The translations under genes and the position numbers were made by a program. The notes beneath the pieces were generated by a model that was not told where the DNA came from, searched no databases, and was given only the letters and a program-made list of their open reading frames with translations. This document shows positions 14,331 through 18,269 of a stretch of DNA of 18,269 nucleotides, piece after piece. The stretch spans positions 1 to 18,269 of the forward strand of contig DAOUHX010000267.1 of assembly GCA_034428395.1 (NCBI GenBank), given 5' to 3'. The stretch comes from Bin5 sp034428395 (GTDB lineage Bacteria > Chloroflexota > Anaerolineae > Caldilineales > Caldilineaceae). How positions within the stretch are numbered: position 1 is the first letter of the stretch; each line of letters opens with the position of its first letter.

Positions 14331-15287
14331 ATGCGTCGGCGACACAAGTTCGTTGTGGCTGGGTCGGTTTTCGTTCTCTTGTTCGTGCTCGGCGTTCCAC
14401 AGTTATGGGCACAATCCACCATCACCTTGGAGAGCCTGTCGATTCGCATTGATGCTCTATCTAGCAGGCTAAATGCAATCAGCAGGAACACGTCATCAAG
14501 GAACGAGGTGAGATCATTAGCAAACAGAGTTGCCACGCTTGAAGCCCAGATTGACGACACTCCCCCTACGCCTAGATCTACACGTCCGACTTCGACCCCT
14601 ACACGCCCTCGACCCACAGCTACGCCCCGACCGACCGCTACGCCTCGCCCTGTAACGCCACACATCACCACAACTCGCAACATGAATGTTCGGGAAGGGC
14701 CAGGCACGAACTACGCCGTTGTCGGAGTGGCGAGGTCAGGCCAACAGTTTGAAATCACCGGCAAGAACTCTGCTGGGGATTGGTGGAGAATCGAGTATGA
14801 GGGGCGAAACTCATGGATTTACGCCCCCTTCGTGACCGCCACAAACGCCGACGGAATTCGTTCAGTTCCCACGCCGGTGCCACCGACGGCTACGCCCCGG
14901 CCTGTACCGTCATCGTCAAGAGTGGATTTAGAAACGGCTACCATTCTCGGTGCTGGGCTCGTGCTTCGTGATCAGGAGGCAATGGGCAGGGTAGAACAGT
15001 GGCAAGCCCTTAGTTCGAGTCAACAGGGCGAAGCATTCGTGTTGGCCGCTAAGATGTTGATGGATGTCGCTTCGTACTGTGGCCTCTCAATCGAGGATGC
15101 CGCCCTTTTGGTCGATGAATATGGAGAGGTTCTGGACAACGCGGGGTATACAATCCGAAATACCCTTCCCGTAAGACAGATTATGATGCAGGCCATGTTG
15201 AATCACGCGGATGAGTATCCGACGCGGATTCTTTCCTGCGATGACATGTTTGGCAGAGGCATAGCGATAATGCTGGCGGAGGAATAG
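14331..15287 (+). CDS. Secreted protein with coiled coil, Pro/Thr linkers and bacterial SH3 domain
   Basis: 318 aa from ATG 14331, preceded by AAGGAGGG at proper spacing; starts further upstream would bury the signal peptide. Order: basic signal peptide with hydrophobic core (MRRRHKFVVAGSVFVLLF) and likely cleavage after LWA (about 27); coiled coil 30-75; linker rich in TPRPTATPRP (77-110); SH3_3-type domain about 116-170 (MNVREGPGTNYAVVG, GDWWRIEYEGRNSWIYAPF); second linker 179-196; helical C-terminal domain 200-318 with two Cys. SH3_3 domains bind cell-wall or other extracellular ligands. No catalytic domain is visible. The TPTATP-type linkers are characteristic of Chloroflexota exported proteins. 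It is odd cargo for a transposon and may act at the cell surface. Confidence 0.88.
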   Translation: MRRRHKFVVAGSVFVLLFVLGVPQLWAQSTITLESLSIRIDALSSRLNAISRNTSSRNEVRSLANRVATLEAQIDDTPPTPRSTRPTSTPTRPRPTATPRPTATPRPVTPHITTTRNMNVREGPGTNYAVVGVARSGQQFEITGKNSAGDWWRIEYEGRNSWIYAPFVTATNADGIRSVPTPVPPTATPRPVPSSSRVDLETATILGAGLVLRDQEAMGRVEQWQALSSSQQGEAFVLAAKMLMDVASYCGLSIEDAALLVDEYGEVLDNAGYTIRNTLPVRQIMMQAMLNHADEYPTRILSCDDMFGRGIAIMLAEE

Positions 15288-15605
15288 CAGGGGTTGCAAT
15301 TAGGGTTGGCCGAACAGGGGATCAATCTTCATCTGGTTTCAGCCCAAAGCCCCTAACCTGGAATTGCCTTGACATTTGGTTGTACCACTGTACCCTATGG
15401 TATACTGTACCCTATGGTATACTGCACCATACGGTACACTGTACCTAATGGTACACAGTTGTTCACAATCGTTGGGTATACTTGAAATGATCTCCCACAA
15501 GAAAATGGAGGGACGTATGATTGTGAGCGCAAATCGTTGCGGTAAGGGCAGGAACAAAGAGAACGCGCGACTACGAACGAGAGAGAGACAAAGGAGCAAT
15601 GAAAC
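15288..15605. other. Intergenic region upstream of hicBA
   Basis: 318 bases without a supported gene. It holds a TTGACA -35-like box (15369-15374), the 17-bp palindrome array at 15381-15456, and a TATACT (15477-15482) that could be a -10 box. A plus-strand frame starting at 15487 overlaps hicB out of frame, has no ribosome site and a basic random-looking composition, so it is not called. Confidence 0.4.
15381..15456. repeat. Tandem array of four 17-bp palindromic operator-like units
   Basis: A partial unit at 15381-15388, then full units at 15389-15405, 15406-15422 (identical to the first), 15423-15439 and 15440-15456. Consensus: TG(T/C)ACC, four or five bases, GGTA(T/C)AC. Each unit is itself an imperfect palindrome, so one dimer per 17 bases could bind. 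The TATACT sequences created at the unit joins resemble -10 boxes, so occupancy would block transcription of hicBA. Confidence 0.75.
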
Positions 15606-15896
15606 ATGTACTATGCCCTCGAAGTCAAAGTGGAGCAAGACGACGAGTGGTATGTGGCGGCGTGTGACGAGTTGGAACTAACGGGGAGAGGAACTACACC
15701 TGATGAGGCTTGCGAAGAACTCAAGGAAGTGATAGCATTATTCTTTGAGATGGCTGATAATCAAGAGGCGGGGAAATACCTTTCTCGATTGAAGCAGATT
15801 CCGCCTCCCAATTTTCAGAGAAAACTTCGCGTTGACATTTCTCCCACTGCCGACTCCAGCCCTGTCACTGGAGGACTTGAACTGGCGTATGCCTAG
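15606..15896 (+). CDS. hicB: HicB-like antitoxin
   Basis: 96 aa from ATG 15606, with AAGGAG about 10 bases upstream. The N-terminal 55 residues are a clear HicB fold: YYALEVKVEQDDEWYVAACD, then ELELTGRGTTPDEACEEL and a helix KEVIALFFEM. HicB antitoxins bind and neutralise HicA and often repress their own promoter. Here no helix-turn-helix or ribbon-helix-helix domain is visible in the C-terminal 40 residues (RKLRVDISPTADSS), so a separate DNA-binding protein may use the operator array upstream. The antitoxin gene precedes the toxin gene, the reverse of the E. coli order. The stop overlaps the start of hicA. Confidence 0.82.
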   Translation: MYYALEVKVEQDDEWYVAACDELELTGRGTTPDEACEELKEVIALFFEMADNQEAGKYLSRLKQIPPPNFQRKLRVDISPTADSSPVTGGLELAYA

Positions 15897-16122
15897 ATTG
15901 CGCTCGCTACCACAAGACAAAGTCGTTTCGATACTCGAAGAGCACGGCTTTCAACACGTCAGAACAACACGTACTTCTCTTGTGATGGCGAGGTTTGTAA
16001 CAGAGGGTGGGAAACCTGTCTGTGTCGGGACGGTCTATGTGCCAAACCGCAATACAATTCTCGTCAGAGAATTGGTGCGGATTATAGAACGCTCTGGGAT
16101 TTCCAGAGAGAAGTTCGAATGA
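15889..16122 (+). CDS. hicA: HicA/YcfA-like toxin, lacking the usual catalytic histidines
   Basis: 77 aa from ATG 15889, which overlaps the hicB stop by 8 bases; GGAGG lies 14 bases upstream, so translation is probably coupled. An extended frame from 15832 is rejected because it runs inside hicB. The family shape is clear: LPQDKVVSILEEHGFQHVR (helix 1), a beta strand pair, VYVPNRNTILVRELVRIIER and the ending SGISREKFE. HicA toxins are mRNA-cleaving enzymes whose catalytic His lies in a 'GSH' or 'GDH' turn after strand 1; here that turn reads RTSLVMARF, and the usual VPNH is VPNR. The protein may therefore be inactive, act differently, or be wrongly aligned by eye. Confidence 0.72.
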   Translation: MPRLRSLPQDKVVSILEEHGFQHVRTTRTSLVMARFVTEGGKPVCVGTVYVPNRNTILVRELVRIIERSGISREKFE

Positions 16123-16158
16123 CGTTATAGGCACTGACCCAATAGGTCGCATTCAAAC

Positions 16159-16178
16159 AATCTGTCATCGGACAGATT
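16159..16178 (+). terminator. Hairpin downstream of hicA
   Basis: AATCTGTC (16159-16166), ATCG loop, GACAGATT (16171-16178), perfect 8-bp stem without a T-run. It precedes the strong terminator and probably stabilises the 3' end. Confidence 0.45.
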
Positions 16179-16190
16179 CAATTACAGTGT

Positions 16191-16225
16191 TGTGCCAAGG
16201 CGACAATACCTTGGCACAGTTTTTT
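16191..16225 (+). terminator. Strong intrinsic terminator of the hicBA transcript
   Basis: TGTGCCAAGG (16191-16200) and CCTTGGCACA (16209-16218), perfect 10-bp stem, 8-base loop, then G and six T (16220-16225). It shields the right transposon end and the host genes from cargo transcription. Confidence 0.92.
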
Positions 16226-16398
16226 ATGACAGAAGAACTGACAACCCCTGCCCTGACCCCTCGGCCAACCCAATCCCAAATTTGGGACCCCTCTGCCGCA
16301 GCGGTAAAATTCCATCAACGTCCATTCACCACCCTGTCGAACCGCCCGGAGGCTGCCCCAAAACGATGATCAACCGCTCGAAATCTCACCTGCTCCAG
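16226..16398. other. Right subterminal region of the transposon
   Basis: About 170 bases with no supported gene. A frame from ATG 16226 to 16369 sits on the terminator T-run, has no ribosome site and is not called. The minus-strand frame of the disrupted host gene extends across the end to 16386. Confidence 0.5.
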
Positions 16399-16421
16399 AT
16401 GTGCATAGGTATATAATCCCC
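16399..16421 (-). repeat. Right terminal inverted repeat
   Basis: Read inwards on the minus strand it starts GGGGATTATATACC and matches the left end (5840-5862) at 22 of 23 positions. Confidence 0.93.
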
Positions 16422-16429
16422 ATAATTTT
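16422..16429 (+). repeat. Right 8-bp target site duplication
   Basis: ATAATTTT, identical to 5832-5839 and directly outside the right terminal repeat. Confidence 0.93.
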
Positions 16430-16753
16430 CCCAGGCATCCATGCGCGTTTCAAGACGCACAATATCTTCTTTCGTGGCCAGAGACTCTATTCTGGCTTCC
16501 AGGGCAGCAACCCTCTCTTCGATGGGCATCCTGCCATTCCGTGTTGGTAAGAGCTGGGGGATAGTGACGTCCCTATGGTCGCCCCCTTTGCAATGTTTGT
16601 CAAGGGCAATTGATACCGAATTTGGAACTACACTTCACTCAACCGGAGTCGGGAAGTTGAGACCTGAACAATGTCGGCAACAGGTCAAGCGGGCACGGTT
16701 TTCGGCTAAAAAGGTTGCGGGAGTTGTGCGACCGAACAGACAAAGGAGCAGTT

Positions 16754-17779
16754 ATGAGCGAGTCATACGAATCGGATGCGCCGGCGTTCTATCGGGACGC
16801 GGTCGTGATCGACAGCCTCAACGTCAGCAACTGGGACAGCCCGGCCGTGATCGAGAGCCTGCAGGCGGGCGGCATCACCGCGTTCAACGCCACGACCGCA
16901 ACGCTGGAGAACTTCACCCAGACGCTTGACAACATCGCGGCCTGGCTGCACCGCATCACAAGGTATGAAGATGTGCTGATGCAGGTGAAGAGCACCGCCG
17001 ATATCGGGCGGGCGAAGCAAGAGGGCAAGGTCGGCGTGATCCTGGGTTTCCAGAACGCGACGCCGATCGAGAACCACCTGGACCGGCTCGCCCTGTTCCA
17101 TGCGCTGGGCGTGCGCGTGATCCAGCTGACCTACAACGAGCGCAATCTGCTGGGGAACGGCTGTTTTGAACGCCGCGACGACGGGCTGAGCAACTTCGGC
17201 GTCGACGCGGTCGCGGAGATGAACCGGCTGGGCATCGTCATCGACCTGTCGCACGTGGGAGAGCGAACCACGGTCGAGGCGATCGAGGCGTCGGCCCGGC
17301 CGGTGGCCATCACCCACGCCAACGCCAAGTCCTACTATGACACCGAGCGCAACAAGACCGATGAGGCGATCGCGCGCTGTGCCGAGAAGGGCGGCGTGAT
17401 CGGCGCGACGTCGATTACGACCTTTCTGCGCAAGGGTCCCGCGTCGACGCTGGCCGACTTTGTCGACGCGATCGATGACCTCGTGGCGCGGGTCGGAATC
17501 GACCACGTTGGCGTCGGCAACGATTTCACGCAAGACCAGCCCGACGCCTTCTGGAAGTACATTCTGTCGCAGCAGGGGACCAAATACCCCGGCAAGTTTG
17601 TCGCCGACCCCGCGATCGACTACCGCAAGGTCCAGCTGTATCCGCCCGGGCTGGAGACGCCGGCCGACATGCCGAATCTGGCCGCGGCGCTGCTGGCGCG
17701 GGGCTACAGCCACGACGACGCGGCCAAGCTCCTGGGCGGGAACTGGCTGCGGCTGTTCGGCGACGTGTGGGCCTCCTGA
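16754..17779 (+). CDS. Membrane-dipeptidase (peptidase M19)-like protein with altered metal site
   Basis: 341 aa from ATG 16754, preceded by AAAGGAG at good spacing. M19 enzymes are di-zinc TIM-barrel hydrolases of dipeptides and related amides. Family pieces: VID (18-20), LALFHALGVRVIQLTYNERN (112-131), VIDLSHVGERT (162-172, metal His167), VAITHANA (184-191, His188), and GIDHVGVGNDF (248-258, Asp257). However, the N-terminal His-x-Asp of 'VIDGHND' is SLNV here, and the bridging Glu of the 'EGG' strand is Gln100 (GFQNA). Three of the usual five metal ligands are thus replaced. It may be a one-metal or non-dipeptidase subfamily. It is host backbone by GC content and was nearer the sarcosine-oxidase operon before the insertion. 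Confidence 0.85.
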   Translation: MSESYESDAPAFYRDAVVIDSLNVSNWDSPAVIESLQAGGITAFNATTATLENFTQTLDNIAAWLHRITRYEDVLMQVKSTADIGRAKQEGKVGVILGFQNATPIENHLDRLALFHALGVRVIQLTYNERNLLGNGCFERRDDGLSNFGVDAVAEMNRLGIVIDLSHVGERTTVEAIEASARPVAITHANAKSYYDTERNKTDEAIARCAEKGGVIGATSITTFLRKGPASTLADFVDAIDDLVARVGIDHVGVGNDFTQDQPDAFWKYILSQQGTKYPGKFVADPAIDYRKVQLYPPGLETPADMPNLAAALLARGYSHDDAAKLLGGNWLRLFGDVWAS

Positions 17780-17782
17780 ACC

Positions 17783-17808
17783 CGCTCTGTGCCGTCCGGC
17801 TCAGAGCG
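17783..17808. terminator. Hairpin between convergent genes
   Basis: CGCTCTG (17783-17789) and CAGAGCG (17802-17808), 7-bp perfect stem, 12-base loop, overlapping the stop of the minus-strand gene. There is no T-run, so termination strength is uncertain. Confidence 0.4.
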
Positions 17809-18269
17809 TATCCGGAATCCTCGGCCTGAGCATCACGCGCCAGTAGTAGCCGTCGACCTGGCAGAGGATCAAGTTGGGCTCGACCTCGTAGATGGTCGGA
17901 TAGGACGAGCCAATGCCTTCGCCGATGATGGTCTCTTCCCAGTCGCGGCCGCTGCCGTCCTCGCTGATGGCCATTCTGATCTGGGCGGAGCCCATGCCCT
18001 CCTCTCCGGGTCCCCCTGGCGACCCGGCAGGATAGCGCACGCCGAAGCAACAGAGCAGGCGCCCGTCGGCGAGCTTGATCAGACAGGGGTCCAGGCCGCG
18101 TTCCAGGCCGGTGTAGACCGGTCCCTCCCACGAATTGCCACCATCGGTGCTGCGCGCGCTGTAGAGGGGCGTGTAGTTGCCGCTGCGCATGATGCAGAAG
18201 AGGTCGCCGTTGTCGAGCTGGACGAAGCTGGGCTCGCCATAGCCTTCGCCGACCGCGTCATCGTCCTCG
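17801..18269 (-). CDS. Sialidase/BNR-repeat family protein, C-terminal part (5' end outside window)
   Basis: The frame is open to the window edge (from 18268) and stops at TGA 17803-17801, so the last 155 codons are seen. It contains an Asp-box, SARSTDGGNSWEGP (the S-x-D-x-G-x-x-W signature of sialidase propellers). Propeller strands around it include PSFVQLDNGDLFCIMRSG and PCLIKLADGRLLCCFGVR, and a second degenerate box SEDGSGRDWEE. These proteins are six-bladed beta propellers, some of them exo-alpha-sialidases, many of unknown substrate. The catalytic residues cannot be judged from this part. It converges on the M19-like gene with 21 bases between stops. Confidence 0.8.
   Translation of the reverse strand, partial: EDDDAVGEGYGEPSFVQLDNGDLFCIMRSGNYTPLYSARSTDGGNSWEGPVYTGLERGLDPCLIKLADGRLLCCFGVRYPAGSPGGPGEEGMGSAQIRMAISEDGSGRDWEETIIGEGIGSSYPTIYEVEPNLILCQVDGYYWRVMLRPRIPDTL

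Larger units (their letters stand above)
5840..16421 (+). mobile_element. 10,582-bp IS1595-family transposon carrying restriction-modification and toxin-antitoxin cargo
   Basis: Both ends were found in the sequence: 23-bp inverted terminal repeats (5840-5862 and 16399-16421, 22 of 23 matching, each starting GGGG) and an identical 8-bp duplication outside each end. The only transposase inside (6316-7299) belongs to IS1595, a family known for 8-bp duplications and for members that carry passenger genes. Removing the element rebuilds an intact host reading frame across the junction. Base composition inside is visibly lower in GC than the flanks, showing an origin elsewhere. Cargo: four small or unknown genes, a membrane protein, a DNA methyltransferase with putative endonuclease and Vsr, a ClpP-like protease homologue with a small partner, a repeat protein, a secreted SH3 protein and hicBA. 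At over 10 kb it is far longer than a simple insertion sequence. Nothing in the transposase or ends looks damaged, so it may be mobile. Confidence 0.93.
16386..16529 (-). pseudogene. N-terminal fragment of the coiled-coil/membrane protein gene split by the transposon
   Basis: From ATG 16529 the frame runs 36 host codons to 16422: a coiled coil with EERVAALEARIESLATKEDI and VRLETRMDAWENY. It then reads 11 codons of transposon end (GDYIPMHIWSR) to a TGA at 16386-16388. The host part continues in frame into the fragment at 5655-5831 once the element is removed, giving 94 aa with coiled coil plus membrane anchor. The truncated 47-aa product keeps the coiled coil but not the membrane segment. A weak minus-strand TTGACA (16603-16598) lies about 70 bases upstream of the ATG. 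Confidence 0.85.

Noticed and set aside
14135..14707. 190-codon minus-strand frame opposite the SH3 gene and its leader
   Set aside because: Antisense to a signal-peptide protein and a structured leader; its Gly/Val-rich repeat is the complement of the Pro/Thr linker codons.
15381..15456. CRISPR-like array
   Set aside because: Units are directly adjacent without spacers and are themselves palindromic; no cas genes are present. Operator array is the better reading.
16226..16369. Plus-strand 47-aa frame next to the right transposon end
   Set aside because: The ATG lies at the T-run of the terminator, no ribosome site, no protein-like pattern.
9331..16625. Identical 13-mer ATACCGAATTTGG at 9331-9343 (inside the transposon) and 16613-16625 (outside)
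   Set aside because: A few shared 13-mers are expected by chance in 18 kb, and the flanks do not match.

Overview
The window is a bacterial chromosome segment in which a GC-rich catabolic neighbourhood is split by a 10.6 kb transposon of visibly lower GC. The host looks like an environmental heterotroph. Proline/threonine-rich 'TPTATP' linkers in a secreted SH3 protein, together with the flanking gene families, suggest Chloroflexota or a similar phylum. This is inference, because no rRNA or tRNA gene is present.

Layout. (1) 1-5528, host: the 3' end of a DUF3604-like gene; a small coiled-coil/membrane protein on the minus strand; then a compact plus-strand operon of SDR dehydrogenase, zinc-dependent medium-chain dehydrogenase, BKACE (DUF849) beta-keto acid cleavage enzyme and a sarcosine-oxidase-type flavoenzyme. 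These four fit the breakdown of a hydroxylated N-methylated amine or carnitine-like compound. (2) 5840-16421, transposon: bounded by 23-bp terminal inverted repeats (22 of 23 match) and a perfect 8-bp target duplication (ATAATTTT at 5832-5839 and 16422-16429). It encodes an intact IS1595-family transposase. (3) 16430-18269, host: an M19-dipeptidase-like protein and, convergent to it, a sialidase/BNR-repeat protein running off the window.

The insertion is proved by the gene it broke. A 36-codon N-terminal fragment (16529 to 16422, minus) and a 58-codon C-terminal fragment (5831 to 5655, minus) rejoin in frame once the element and one target copy are removed. They give a 94-aa coiled-coil plus membrane-segment protein related to the intact one at 926-1108.

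Transposon cargo, left to right: transposase; a coiled-coil protein; an AT-hook-like basic protein; a DUF2513-like protein; a 38-aa membrane peptide; a membrane protein on the minus strand; then an operon of a 58-aa protein, cytosine-5 DNA methyltransferase, putative restriction endonuclease and Vsr mismatch endonuclease, followed by a ClpP-like serine protease homologue (SDH_sah) and a 72-aa partner; a minus-strand protein with two internal repeats; a secreted SH3 protein behind a highly structured leader; and a HicB/HicA-type toxin-antitoxin pair. HicA lacks its usual catalytic histidines. The element therefore combines mobility with two addiction/defence modules. Palindromes built on TGTACC/GGTACA occur at the hicBA promoter region and the central intergenic region, and a related TGTAC/GTACA site overlaps the transposase -10 box, so one regulator may control several cargo promoters.
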